Positions 36,437 through 44,696 of a DNA stretch of 64,000 nt are shown piece after piece; positions within the stretch are counted from its first letter, which is position 1; each line of letters opens with the position of its first letter. The translations under genes and the position numbers were made by a program. The DNA is from Chitinophagales bacterium (GTDB taxonomy: Bacteria > Bacteroidota > Bacteroidia > Chitinophagales > CAIOSU01): assembly GCA_018401955.1 (NCBI GenBank), contig JAGYJT010000016.1:1-64000 (forward strand), written 5' to 3'. The notes beneath the pieces were generated by a model, which saw nothing but the letters and a program-made list of their open reading frames with translations, had not been told where the DNA came from and made no database searches.

Positions 36437-37003
36437 ATGAACCCACCTCCTAAAACCTACTGCCATTACGTTGATGGCCTGCGAGAAAGCGAACCTAACA
36501 ACGTACACGTGGTTTATCACGATACGCAATACGGTTTCCCGATTGAAGATGATAATGAGCTGTTCGGTAGATTGATACTGGAGATTAACCAAGCGGGATT
36601 GAGCTGGAATACTATCTTGCTGAAGCAGGATAATTTCCGGAAGGCGTATCATGGGTTTGATATTGATAAAGTAGCAGCATACGGCGAAGCAGATTTTAAC
36701 CGGCTGATGGGCGATGCGGGCATCATTCGCAACCGATTGAAGATAAACGCTGCCATACACAATGCCCAGGTTGTAAAGGGGCTGCAAAAGGAGCACGGCT
36801 CATTCAAAAAATGGATTGAGCACCTTCACCCCAAAACCAAAGCCGAATGGGTGAAAATTTTTAAAAAGACTTTCAAATTTACAGGCGGCGAAATCGTGAA
36901 CGAGTTTTTAATGAGTACGGGCTATCTGCCTGGTGCACATCACCCCAATTGCCCGCATTACCAAAAGACAATTGCAGTGGGTGCGCAATTTGTTGTGGAA
37001 TAA
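36437..37003 (+). CDS. tag: DNA-3-methyladenine glycosylase I
   Basis: A base-excision-repair enzyme that removes 3-methyladenine from DNA. The 188-residue protein shows the family zinc-binding residues: Cys near the N-terminus (TYCHYVDG), a His in VVYHDTQYGFPIEDD and the C-terminal HHPNCPHY. The catalytic part has LFGRLILEINQAGLSWNTIL and AGIIRNRLKINAAIHNA. It starts 2 nt after the preceding short frame. Confidence 0.95.
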   Translation: MNPPPKTYCHYVDGLRESEPNNVHVVYHDTQYGFPIEDDNELFGRLILEINQAGLSWNTILLKQDNFRKAYHGFDIDKVAAYGEADFNRLMGDAGIIRNRLKINAAIHNAQVVKGLQKEHGSFKKWIEHLHPKTKAEWVKIFKKTFKFTGGEIVNEFLMSTGYLPGAHHPNCPHYQKTIAVGAQFVVE

Positions 37004-37139
37004 TGATGAAGAGGTGTTGAGTCTGTTGCCCATCGATTTATTGTGTCGGTTTGGTAAAGTATTGGTTTATAGGCAAATAGCAATATTGGAACAGTAATTA
37101 GTACCTGTGTAGGTGAAAACCTTAAACCACACAGGTATT

Positions 37140-37808
37140 ATGAACAAGATTTTGATATTGGCAGCCATGACTACTGCACTGTTTTTGGCTTCAACCTTAA
37201 TGGTTGGTGCTCAAACTACCACCAGCCAATGGAGTATTGGCCCCAAAGCGGGTATTACTCTAGCTCACTTGTGGGGCGATGGGGTAAGTGATAATGCCAA
37301 CCCAAGGGTTGCTGAACAGTTTGGTGCATTTGTTACATGGAGTAATGATAGGTGGTACGCCGTTTCGGGTGAGCTTTTGTATAGTTCAAAGGGTTCACGG
37401 TTTAGAACTGATGTGCCTTTTTTCGATGATTTAAAATCGGTTACTAAGGTTAGCTATATCGAAATGCCGATTTTATTCCGTGCCTTTTTAATGAATAAAG
37501 GTATGGTGAGGCCACATTTTTCTGCCGGCCCATCACTGGGTATTTTAGTTATGGCCAATACCAAGGGCGTTAACCCTTCAACCAATGCTCGTAGTTTTTA
37601 TAATGGTGCCAATAAAGTGGATGTAGGCTTTAATGTTGGCGGTGGGGTGAATATTCGCGTAAAAAAGATATGGATTAACCCTGAGTTACGCTATAACCTT
37701 GGTTTAGTGAGCACAACCAGCAATGCTGGTGTTCGCAATGGGGCGCTTACGCTATCAGTAGGTGTGGGTTTTCCAATATCGAAAGGGGCATATTCTGATA
37801 ATCAATAA
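37140..37808 (+). CDS. Outer-membrane beta-barrel protein, PorT-like
   Basis: A 222-residue protein. I use the ATG at 37140, which gives a signal peptide (NKILILAAMTTALFLASTLMVGA-Q). The mature part has the features of a small PorT/OMP_b-brl_2 barrel: SIGPKAGITLAHLWG near the start, alternating hydrophobic strands (SYIEMPILFRAFL, PHFSAGPSLGILV, VGFNVGGGVNIRV), and a C-terminal strand LTLSVGVGFPIS. It probably resides in the outer membrane. Its specific role is unknown. Confidence 0.8.
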   Translation: MNKILILAAMTTALFLASTLMVGAQTTTSQWSIGPKAGITLAHLWGDGVSDNANPRVAEQFGAFVTWSNDRWYAVSGELLYSSKGSRFRTDVPFFDDLKSVTKVSYIEMPILFRAFLMNKGMVRPHFSAGPSLGILVMANTKGVNPSTNARSFYNGANKVDVGFNVGGGVNIRVKKIWINPELRYNLGLVSTTSNAGVRNGALTLSVGVGFPISKGAYSDNQ

Positions 37809-37820
37809 AAATTATACGAA

Positions 37821-38324
37821 ATGAAAGTTGAAAAACTAAACAAACCGCAATTGCAGAAAGTACAAGATGATATATTGGCCATAAAAGTGGGTATGCTGGT
37901 AACAAAGAGCATAGTGGGAGAAAAGCTTTATGCCCGGCCCATGCAAACCCAACTAATGGACGCCGATGGCTGCATATGGTTCTTTAGCTCAAAGCATACT
38001 GATAAAGACCATGAGATAAGCCAAGGCGCCAAGGTAAACGTTGCATATGCCGACAGTAACTCGAGCAGTTACGTAAGTGTAAGTGGCACTGCGCATATTG
38101 TGGAGGATAAGGAGAAGATGGAGGATCTGTGGTCGCCTATAATGAAGGCATGGTACCCTGATGGCATTGATACCCCTGGCATTACCTTATTGAAAATAGA
38201 TATTGACAGTGCCGCTTATTGGGATAGTAGCGCCAATAAAATGGTGGAGATGTTTGAAATAGCGAAAGCCGTTGTTACCGGCGATGTATATGATGGTGGT
38301 GAACATGCTAAAGTAAATGGCTAA
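37821..38324 (+). CDS. Pyridoxamine 5'-phosphate oxidase-like flavin-binding protein
   Basis: A 167-residue split-barrel protein, similar to the general stress proteins of the PNPOx-like group (YzzA/Ydag type). Key segments are LVTKSIVGEKLYARPMQTQLMDADGCIWFFSSKHTDK, VNVAYADSNSSSYVSVSGTAHIVEDKEKMEDLW and WYPDGIDTPGITLLKIDI. Members bind FMN or related cofactors; the substrate is not known. The gene lies 12 nt after the barrel protein and ends with a strong terminator. Confidence 0.88.
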   Translation: MKVEKLNKPQLQKVQDDILAIKVGMLVTKSIVGEKLYARPMQTQLMDADGCIWFFSSKHTDKDHEISQGAKVNVAYADSNSSSYVSVSGTAHIVEDKEKMEDLWSPIMKAWYPDGIDTPGITLLKIDIDSAAYWDSSANKMVEMFEIAKAVVTGDVYDGGEHAKVNG

Positions 38325-38367
38325 TTTTCAGTATCAAGTATCTTGATGCTTTGAAACCTATAAACGA

Positions 38368-38405
38368 GCGAAGCGAGGCAATTATCTCGCTTCGCTTTTG
38401 TTTTG
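38368..38405 (+). terminator. Rho-independent terminator after the PNPOx-like gene
   Basis: A perfect 10-bp stem (GCGAAGCGAG and complement), with loop GCAATTAT, is followed by TTTTGTTTTG. The flanking words AGTATCAAGTATCTTGATGC and TATACTTGATACTCACATCTTGAT form a further outer inverted repeat. Confidence 0.85.
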
Positions 38406-38453
38406 TCTATATACTTGATACTCACATCTTGATTCTAATAAGATTGCTACTAA

Positions 38454-39290
38454 TCAAAAATACACCGGCCCTTTGCCCAAATACTTCTCAATTAGCGGTA
38501 TGTAGTAAGCCTTAATCTCCTCCATATCAAAAGTCTTGGTGCACTTGGTATATAGGTCGTATTGATTGAAATCCTTTATCCACTCTTTGTATTGGGCATC
38601 TTTAGGGCCAAGCAGCGCCTCGTAGCTGTTGCCAGTGTGCCAAGGATAAAAAGAGTGGTAGCGTATCATTACCATAGCCGCTTCAGGCAGTTTATTCTCT
38701 GGGTGGTTTTTAAGTACTTGGTATAGGTACTCATCATGGCCCCAAGCGGTAAGGCAATTGTCCAATCCGCAACCAGCTTCATACATACCCAGCTCGGTAT
38801 TATAGCGTGGGTCGGCCATGTCGGGGTTTTCGGCATTAAACTCAGGGTAAATGCAGGTCTCAGGCAATTTGCAGCCCAGGATAAAAATGTCGCCCACTAA
38901 ACCCCATTGCTCTTTCAGCGAAGTTCCATCTTCATCTTTACCCCATAAAAACATCACCTTGCCCAGGTCATGAATCAAGCCGGTGAGCTGCATCCAATCG
39001 GGTCTGCCTTGCTCGCGCATAGCTTCTGCCGATTGTATGAGGTGCACCACGTTTGGTAGCGTAATATCTGGGTCGCTCAGGTCAACAAATGCTTGCAATT
39101 CCATCATCGCGTCCCATACGTTCATCGGGCGATTGAACTTCAAATACTCCTTGCGCATGCGTTGGCCATACTCCACCGTTTGACGGGTGCGCATTTTGTA
39201 ATAGTTATCCTTTACTACTGCCAAAATGGCCTCATCGCCATTTTTATAATCGCGAAACGCTTCTTTGGCTTTTATTGCTGATACTTCCAT
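38454..39290 (-). CDS. Inositol oxygenase (MIOX family)
   Basis: The enzyme cleaves myo-inositol with O2 to D-glucuronate at a di-iron site. The 278-residue protein matches the MIOX family along its full length: FRDYKNGDEA, YHKM-like YYKMRTRQTVEYG, DESDPD-like DLSDPDITLPN, the HD motif LTGLIHDLGKV, VVGDTF-like LVGDIFILGC, TELGMYEAGCGLD, AWGHDEYLYQV and RYHSFYPWHT, FDLYTKC near the end. The His and Asp ligands are present. The similarity to animal enzymes is strong. No inositol or glucuronate genes lie next to it. A TATCTTTG -7 element is 17 nt upstream. Confidence 0.94.
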   Translation of the reverse strand: MEVSAIKAKEAFRDYKNGDEAILAVVKDNYYKMRTRQTVEYGQRMRKEYLKFNRPMNVWDAMMELQAFVDLSDPDITLPNVVHLIQSAEAMREQGRPDWMQLTGLIHDLGKVMFLWGKDEDGTSLKEQWGLVGDIFILGCKLPETCIYPEFNAENPDMADPRYNTELGMYEAGCGLDNCLTAWGHDEYLYQVLKNHPENKLPEAAMVMIRYHSFYPWHTGNSYEALLGPKDAQYKEWIKDFNQYDLYTKCTKTFDMEEIKAYYIPLIEKYLGKGPVYF

Positions 39291-39307
39291 TGCCTTGGTT
39301 TACAGTA

Positions 39308-39315
39308 CAAAGATA
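39308..39315 (-). promoter_or_regulatory. Predicted -7 element of the inositol oxygenase gene
   Basis: TATCTTTG on the minus strand, exact TAnnTTTG, 17 nt before the ATG at 39290. Confidence 0.5.
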
Positions 39316-39385
39316 CGGGGATTGTAAATTAAATGCTAGGGGGTAAAAATAGTTCAACCACAACGGTCACCAAGGTGATAAAAGC

Positions 39386-39422
39386 ACAAAGGCCACAACG
39401 GTTTTTGCGTTGCGGCCTTTGT
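39386..39422 (-). terminator. Hairpin terminator after the S15/CocE hydrolase, in CACAAAGG repeats
   Basis: ACAAAGGCC-A-CAACG pairs with CGTTG-C-GGCCTTTGT around loop GTTTTTG. On the minus strand it is followed by GCTTTTATC, so it probably ends the hydrolase transcript. The larger tract (about 39355-39450) is built of CACAAAGG and AACCACAA words that form a second, outer inverted repeat. Confidence 0.7.
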
Positions 39423-39458
39423 GTAAATCATAGTGTCCTTTGTGGTTAATATCTCAAC

Positions 39459-41378
39459 TTACAAATTCCCCTTCGCTAGCGGTAATACTATCCTCGATGG
39501 GTATTGCGGCGAGCAATGTAGGGTTAGTTCGGTAGCTACGTCTTCCTTAGGTATGTCAAAATGAAGCATATCTGTACCTGCAATCGATATGCGTAACCGG
39601 TGGCCTTTCTTAAACTGGTAAGAGATGGGTAGCAAATCCATTGCAAATTCCGTTACCTCGTCTGGCGTAAGGTACTCCATGTCTTCGTTACTATAGCTAT
39701 GATAAGGGCCAATTTGCTTGTAGTCGTCAGTGTCTTCGCCAATCTTACGGTGTATGCCACGTAGCATACCCTCGGTAACCATATACACCGTTCCATCGGG
39801 GTGCACGTCTTCAATGTATACAAACACATCAGCATTCTTGTTATTGGCACTTACAAATAGGTGTGCAATTGGGCTGCCGGTCATTTCCACATCAGCCTCA
39901 AACGGGGCAAAATCGTAGTGCAACAACTTTTCGCTAGCTTCTTTTCTGTTAATGTACTTCGTGGGGCCGTTCTTGTATAGGGCCGTTACACTGTTCCAGC
40001 GGCTGTGGCTATCCGTATTTGCTTCAAAGTTTATTGGGTACAGGTTGCTGCCGGTTTGCATTTCATCGGCTTGGCTCACCAGGGTGTTGTTAGCTGATAA
40101 GAATAGTGGCTGATTTTGTACATAATCTGGTGGCCATACATTGGTGCTTTTCCATTTTTCTTCGCCCACGGTAAAGTAATAGAATTTATCATCGTTAAGC
40201 ACATCATTCTGTATCCCTTTTAAGTGGTAATCGAAATAGCGCAGCATTTCCGCATAGATGTCAAAGTCGCGTTTGGTAGTAGGAGAGAAGGGGCTCGCGT
40301 TGTCCGCTGGGCCATGGTCCCAAGGGCCAATCAATACTTTTTCGGTATTGGGGGTGTTCCAAAAACCTTCAATCAACGATTTGGCCAAGCCACCATCGTA
40401 CCAACCGCCTATACGATAGATGCCAGCGCCGCTATTGGCTATTCTTTTATAGTTGTAGTGGTTGCTGTAAACATTGCTGCTACGCAGCATTTCTGGGTGT
40501 TTGTCTTCGCGGCAAACTACCCCATAAATACCTTCGTACACATCAAAGTTATCTTTGTGCACCAATATGTTCTGCTTAAGCTGTTTTCTGCCTTTGTCAC
40601 CTTTTACTGGTTGAATACCTTTTATCAGTCGCTTGGCTTTCTTGCCAAAAACGCCGATATTGTTTTGGTCGAGCGACATGGTTGTAAACCCCCATATATC
40701 AATAAACTGGGCTTGGCGCACCCCACCCGGAAACATTAGGTGGTTATACAAATCGAATATACCCGACCGAGGTATGCAAGCCTTTACAGCAGGATGCTGA
40801 TTAAACAACAATTGCTCTGCAGTAGTTGCGCCGTATGATATGCCTGATGTGCCTACTTTACCATTGCTCCAAGGTTGGTTTATTATCCAATCTACTATTT
40901 CGCCACCATCGGCTACCTCTTCAGGACTAAATTCCATGGTACGGCGGCTGCTTGAGGCACCTGTGCCACGGGCATCGACAATCAATACTGCATAACCATG
41001 CGAAGTAAGGTATTTTACCTCTTCCTCAGCCACAACTACCAGCACTGGGTTTTTGAGCCAGCTGAAAGGCCATTTAGCTTTCAGCGAGCGCACATAGCGG
41101 GTAACATACAGTATGGTTGGTACTTTTTCGCCGTCTTTCAATCCTTTGGGTAAAAAAACGTCAGTGGCAATTTTCACGCTGTCGCGCATGGTAAGGTACA
41201 GCGAGTTGTACTTAAACCCTTTATACTCGGGCTGGGTGTAGCCCTGGTATTCACCTACCTTGCTTACTTTTTCGGGGGTGTCATCTTTGGGGCCGGGTGG
41301 CAGGGCAATGGTTTGGAGGGATAGCAATACAAATAGCGCCAGCATCGCTGCGCGTAACGTGGTTAGTTGGGGAGTCAT
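39459..41378 (-). CDS. Secreted CocE/NonD family hydrolase (X-Pro dipeptidyl-peptidase S15-like)
   Basis: A 639-residue alpha/beta hydrolase with an N-terminal signal peptide (about residues 1-26). The catalytic Ser181 is in GTSGISYGATTAE; GGWYDGGLAKS carries the likely catalytic Asp and IGPWDHGP the His. VDARGTGAS is typical of the family, as is the C-terminal jelly-roll domain (from about 440: PIAHLFVSANNKNADVFVYIED ... GHRLRISIAGTDMLHF). Members cleave esters, amides or Xaa-Pro peptides; the substrate is not clear. It is expected in the periplasm or outside. Confidence 0.92.
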   Translation of the reverse strand: MTPQLTTLRAAMLALFVLLSLQTIALPPGPKDDTPEKVSKVGEYQGYTQPEYKGFKYNSLYLTMRDSVKIATDVFLPKGLKDGEKVPTILYVTRYVRSLKAKWPFSWLKNPVLVVVAEEEVKYLTSHGYAVLIVDARGTGASSSRRTMEFSPEEVADGGEIVDWIINQPWSNGKVGTSGISYGATTAEQLLFNQHPAVKACIPRSGIFDLYNHLMFPGGVRQAQFIDIWGFTTMSLDQNNIGVFGKKAKRLIKGIQPVKGDKGRKQLKQNILVHKDNFDVYEGIYGVVCREDKHPEMLRSSNVYSNHYNYKRIANSGAGIYRIGGWYDGGLAKSLIEGFWNTPNTEKVLIGPWDHGPADNASPFSPTTKRDFDIYAEMLRYFDYHLKGIQNDVLNDDKFYYFTVGEEKWKSTNVWPPDYVQNQPLFLSANNTLVSQADEMQTGSNLYPINFEANTDSHSRWNSVTALYKNGPTKYINRKEASEKLLHYDFAPFEADVEMTGSPIAHLFVSANNKNADVFVYIEDVHPDGTVYMVTEGMLRGIHRKIGEDTDDYKQIGPYHSYSNEDMEYLTPDEVTEFAMDLLPISYQFKKGHRLRISIAGTDMLHFDIPKEDVATELTLHCSPQYPSRIVLPLAKGNL

Positions 41379-41476
41379 TGATAGGTTAAATTAAAATTTA
41401 TACGGGATATAGTGACTAGAAAACTATATGTGGCAAATGGTTGCAAGGCGTATTCAATTTAATCAGCCGATAACAT

Positions 41477-41482
41477 TAATTA
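41477..41482. repeat. Left target-site duplication TAATTA of the IS982 element
   Basis: TAATTA borders the left end of the element and is repeated at 42521-42526 on the right. The sequence is itself palindromic, so part of the match could be chance. Confidence 0.65.
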
Positions 41483-42520
41483 ACGTGAGTTCGGGATAAG
41501 AAAAAGTATCGTAAAATGCTGGAAATGACAGCAAAAAGAAGTATATTTGTTATAGATAAAAAGCTCTCACACAATCTATTATAACAAAAATACTTCCCAT
41601 GCTGAAAGACAAATTTACCGATATTTTCGTTCCCGTGGATGATTTTTGCAAAGAAAGCGGCGACCTTATCGCATCTCTGCGGCTGCCGGGCGGAGAGAAG
41701 AAGTCCCGCAACCGCAAGACCGGCCTCTGCGACTCGGAGGTGATCGCCATACTGCTCATGTTCCACCACGGGCACTTCACCAACTTCAAGCACTACTACC
41801 TGCACTTCGTGGCGGCCAACTGCGGCGACCTTTTCCCCGGGCTGCTGTCCTACAACCGTTTCGTGGAGCTGCAGAGGCGCGTGGCGATACCCCTGATGCT
41901 GTTTTTGAAGACAAGGTGCATGGGCCGCTCGCGCGGCATCAACTTCATCGATTCCACCCACATAAAGGCCTGCCACATCAAGCGTGAGAAGCAGAACAGG
42001 GTGTTCAGGGGCTTCGCCGAGAAGGGGCACGGCACGATGGGATGGTTCTTCGGGTTCAAGCTTCACCTGATAATCAACGACAAGGGCGAGCTTCTGTCCT
42101 ACTACCTGACGAAGGGGAACGTCGACGACCGCAACACCAGGGCCATCACCGCGATGACCAAGAACATCTTCGGCTACCTGATCGGGGACAAGGGCTATAT
42201 CTCCAAGGCCCTGTCGGAACTGCTCTTCAACGATGGCATACAGTTGTTGACCAAAGTGCGCAGGAACATGAAGGGCCAGAGCATGACGGCTACCGAAAAG
42301 ATATTGCTGCGAAAAAGGGCCCTCATAGAATGCGTGAACGACGAGCTCAAGAACATCTGCAAACTGGAGCATACAAGGCACCGTTCAGTGGACGGCTTCC
42401 TGCTGAACCTGGCCGCATCGCTGGGGGCATACTGCTTCTTCCCCAAAAAACCATCCCTGAACATCGAGTTTGTTGAGGACAACCAGTTATCTTTAGCGAT
42501 TGCTTAACCCGAACTCACGT
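41483..42520 (+). mobile_element. IS982-family insertion sequence, 1038 bp
   Basis: Bounded by 18-bp terminal inverted repeats, ACGTGAGTTCGGGATAAG on the left and its near-exact complement on the right (17 of 18). It has TAATTA target duplications on both sides. It holds one full transposase gene. GC content is far higher than that of the neighbouring genes. The insertion lies between two intact genes, so no gene seems broken. Confidence 0.92.
41599..42507 (+). CDS. IS982-family transposase
   Basis: A full-length 302-residue transposase. It has SRNRKTGLCDSEVIAILLMFH and LSYNRFVELQRRVAIPL, which are typical for IS982, and the DDE residues: Asp in NFIDSTHIKACH, Asp in YLIGDKGYISK and Glu in ALIECVNDELKNICKLEHTRHRS. 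No stop or frameshift is present, so the element could be active. Codon use is GC-rich, unlike host genes. Confidence 0.93.
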   Translation: MLKDKFTDIFVPVDDFCKESGDLIASLRLPGGEKKSRNRKTGLCDSEVIAILLMFHHGHFTNFKHYYLHFVAANCGDLFPGLLSYNRFVELQRRVAIPLMLFLKTRCMGRSRGINFIDSTHIKACHIKREKQNRVFRGFAEKGHGTMGWFFGFKLHLIINDKGELLSYYLTKGNVDDRNTRAITAMTKNIFGYLIGDKGYISKALSELLFNDGIQLLTKVRRNMKGQSMTATEKILLRKRALIECVNDELKNICKLEHTRHRSVDGFLLNLAASLGAYCFFPKKPSLNIEFVEDNQLSLAIA

Positions 42521-42526
42521 TAATTA
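42521..42526. repeat. Right target-site duplication TAATTA of the IS982 element
   Basis: It repeats the six bases found at 41477-41482, directly after the right terminal inverted repeat. Confidence 0.65.
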
Positions 42527-42597
42527 ACTAGAGCCTTAAGCTGCATCAACAGTTAAGTACCACCTACATTAACGTTTTCTTTATTCATCCCTTCGAA

Positions 42598-42633
42598 ATT
42601 AACCCGTAACTCGTAACCCGCAACTCGCAACTG
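42598..42633. repeat. CGTAACTCGTAACCCGCAACTCG word repeat before ccmB
   Basis: Successive words CCCGTAACT, CGTAACC, CGCAACT and CGCAACTG form a short quasi-tandem array directly upstream of the ccmB promoter. Confidence 0.5.
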
Positions 42634-42637
42634 TTAC

Positions 42638-42645
42638 TATCTTTG
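42638..42645 (+). promoter_or_regulatory. Predicted -7 element of the ccmB gene
   Basis: TATCTTTG matches TAnnTTTG and lies only 7 nt before the ATG at 42653. A transcript starting at the usual distance would have almost no 5' leader. Confidence 0.5.
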
Positions 42646-42652
42646 TGGTCTA

Positions 42653-43327
42653 ATGAACCTAGCGCAAGAAGTACGGTATTTGGTAGCCAAAGAGTTGCTG
42701 CTAGAATGGCGGCAAAAATATGCCCTTGGCGGCATTGCCCTGTATGTGGTGTCAACGGTGTTTGTAATATATACCAGTCTCAACCAAGGCAGCGAAGAGT
42801 TAGCCAAAACAACCTGGAACGTACTCTTTTGGATTACCCTGCTTTTTACGGCCGTTAATGCCATTGCCAAAAGCTTTACGCAAGAGAACAGGGAGCGTAA
42901 CCTCTATTATTACACTCTCATGAGCCCGCAAGCAGTTATCCTCAGTAAGATGGTGTACAATGCCGGGTTGATGATTTTACTCACCGTAATTGCCTTAGCC
43001 GTGTTTACGGTTATGCTTGGGTCGCCGGTAGGGCAATGGGCTATATTCAGTGTGGTGGTGGTTTTGGGCGGTTTGGGCTTTTCTTTTTTGTTGAGCATGA
43101 TTTCGGCCATAGCAGCCAAGGCGGGAAATAATGCCACGCTGATGGCTATTTTAAGTTTCCCGGTTATACTACCTTTGATATTGATACTGTTAAAATTGTC
43201 GCGGTTTGCGTTCGTTTCCGAAGCTTCTTTTGATGATGTTTCGGGATTGCTGGTAACTTTACTAGCTTTGGATGCAATGCTGGTGGCATTATCGTTTATT
43301 TTATTCCCATATCTCTGGAGAGACTGA
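42653..43327 (+). CDS. ccmB: Heme exporter subunit CcmB
   Basis: Membrane subunit of the CcmABCD heme-handling system for cytochrome c maturation (System I). The 224-residue protein has six membrane helices and family words: KELLLEWRQKYALGGIALYV at the N-terminus, FWITLLFTAVNAIAKSFTQENRERNLYYYTLMSPQ and NATLMAILSFPVILPLILILL. The ATPase gene ccmA is not in this window. It is followed by the ccmC gene after 7 nt. Confidence 0.93.
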   Translation: MNLAQEVRYLVAKELLLEWRQKYALGGIALYVVSTVFVIYTSLNQGSEELAKTTWNVLFWITLLFTAVNAIAKSFTQENRERNLYYYTLMSPQAVILSKMVYNAGLMILLTVIALAVFTVMLGSPVGQWAIFSVVVVLGGLGFSFLLSMISAIAAKAGNNATLMAILSFPVILPLILILLKLSRFAFVSEASFDDVSGLLVTLLALDAMLVALSFILFPYLWRD

Positions 43328-43334
43328 GAAAATT

Positions 43335-44378
43335 ATGTTGAACCTGCTTAGGAAACGTTGGTGGAAATATGTTTCGATAGCTTTTTTGCTATTCGCTATT
43401 GTTGCCGGAATGTATTTCCCGCTCAGCCCAGGTATTACCAAAGTATCTCCTGATAAGGCAATCGAAGGGTCTGTTTTAGAACTTTCAATCGAAACCTATA
43501 ACACCGATTTTAATAAAGAGGATGAGCCAGTAGTTTATCTGCGTGGGGATGATTTGAGTTTTTGTGCCGATGCCGTTATCGTTACCTCCCCAGTGGGCTT
43601 AACTGCTACATTTATATTGCCCGATTCGCTAGGAATAAACGGTGTAAAGCCTTTTAATATAATTGTTGATGGAGCAACCGACGGTACTATGTTTTTGCGC
43701 TCTTCATTGTTTATCACAGGTCGCAACCCTTCTAATGATTCAGAGTATGCTTGCGCCAAGAATATAGAAGTACATGCTAGTGCCAATAAGAGCTTTCCGA
43801 ACAGGGTAATATTAGATGAATCAATTCGCAATCTGTTTTACCACGTGCCCCTTTGGTTTGCTATGTTGTTTTTGTTGATGTTCTCCTTTGGTAGCAGTAT
43901 AGCCTACCTTAATAGCAATAAGATAATTTACGATGTATTTGCCAAAGAGGCCGCCTTTGTGGCCATGCTTTTTGGCGCACTGGGCATTGTAACAGGCATG
44001 ACCTGGGCCAATTTTACCTGGGGTACCCCTTGGACCAACGACCCCAAACTAAATGGTGCCGCAGTGGGTATGCTTACTTATTTGGCCTATTTTGTGTTGC
44101 GTGGCTCGCTCAACCAACGCGATCAGCGCGCTAAGGTAGCTGCCGTGTATGGCATTTTTGCATTTGTCATCTATATCATCTTCATATTTGTGTTGCCAAG
44201 GTTAAGCGATTCGTTGCACCCAGGCAACGGCGGCAACCCGGCCTTTAGTAATTATGATTTGGATAATAGCTTACGCCCTATCTTTTACTCAGCTGTAATA
44301 GGCTTTACGGGCATCGGCTTCTGGATTATGAGTTTGCGCATTCGTTACACACTTTTGCTAGATAAGCAACAAGAATAA
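43335..44378 (+). CDS. ccmC: CcmC-type heme exporter with an inserted periplasmic domain
   Basis: A 347-residue cytochrome c assembly protein. I use the ATG at 43335, since the longer frame overlaps ccmB. The first membrane helix is followed by an extra beta-rich region of about 110 residues (TKVSPDKAIEGSVLELSIETYNT ... FFLRSSLFITG-like MFLRSSLFITG), resembling an IPT/TIG-type fold. The CcmC core then starts: NLFYHVPLWFAMLF with a heme-ligand His, the tryptophan-rich WGTPWTNDPKLN and a second His in DSLHPGN. It should present heme to CcmE in the periplasm. Confidence 0.9.
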   Translation: MLNLLRKRWWKYVSIAFLLFAIVAGMYFPLSPGITKVSPDKAIEGSVLELSIETYNTDFNKEDEPVVYLRGDDLSFCADAVIVTSPVGLTATFILPDSLGINGVKPFNIIVDGATDGTMFLRSSLFITGRNPSNDSEYACAKNIEVHASANKSFPNRVILDESIRNLFYHVPLWFAMLFLLMFSFGSSIAYLNSNKIIYDVFAKEAAFVAMLFGALGIVTGMTWANFTWGTPWTNDPKLNGAAVGMLTYLAYFVLRGSLNQRDQRAKVAAVYGIFAFVIYIIFIFVLPRLSDSLHPGNGGNPAFSNYDLDNSLRPIFYSAVIGFTGIGFWIMSLRIRYTLLLDKQQE

Positions 44379-44390
44379 ATAGACTAGCCT

Positions 44391-44642
44391 ATGAAAGCAT
44401 GGTTTCCTAAGATAATTTTGGGGGTGGCGTTTATCGCCTTGGCCGCCACTGCATTGTATTTGGCCAACACGGGCAAATACACCATAAACAATGAAAACCT
44501 GTGGAACACAGGCAAGATATTTGTTGTGATTTCAGTATTAACACTAATATTTTTTGGAATCACCGCATTTCTCCTACATTTGGAGCGTCAAATAAATTCT
44601 CTTGAAAAAACCATAAACAAACAGGAAGCTCGCAAAACTTAA
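44391..44642 (+). CDS. Small two-helix membrane protein in the CcmD position
   Basis: An 83-residue protein with two membrane helices (about 6-27 and 42-64) and a charged C-terminal coiled-coil tail (LERQINSLEKTINKQEARK). Place and size suggest a CcmD-like accessory subunit of the heme exporter, but real CcmD has one helix and the match is by context only. It begins 12 nt after ccmC. Confidence 0.65.
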   Translation: MKAWFPKIILGVAFIALAATALYLANTGKYTINNENLWNTGKIFVVISVLTLIFFGITAFLLHLERQINSLEKTINKQEARKT

Positions 44643-44696
44643 CTGTTTATTAGAAATCCCCTTACAAAAGGGATATTATGAACAAAAACGACAATT

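Noticed and set aside
40224-40739. A 171-codon plus-strand frame within the S15/CocE hydrolase gene
   Set aside because: Antisense to a gene with clear catalytic motifs; its translation has no recognisable family.
41476-42381. A long open frame on the minus strand across the IS982 element
   Set aside because: It is antisense to an intact, well-matched transposase; the GC-rich sequence creates long spurious frames on the other strand.
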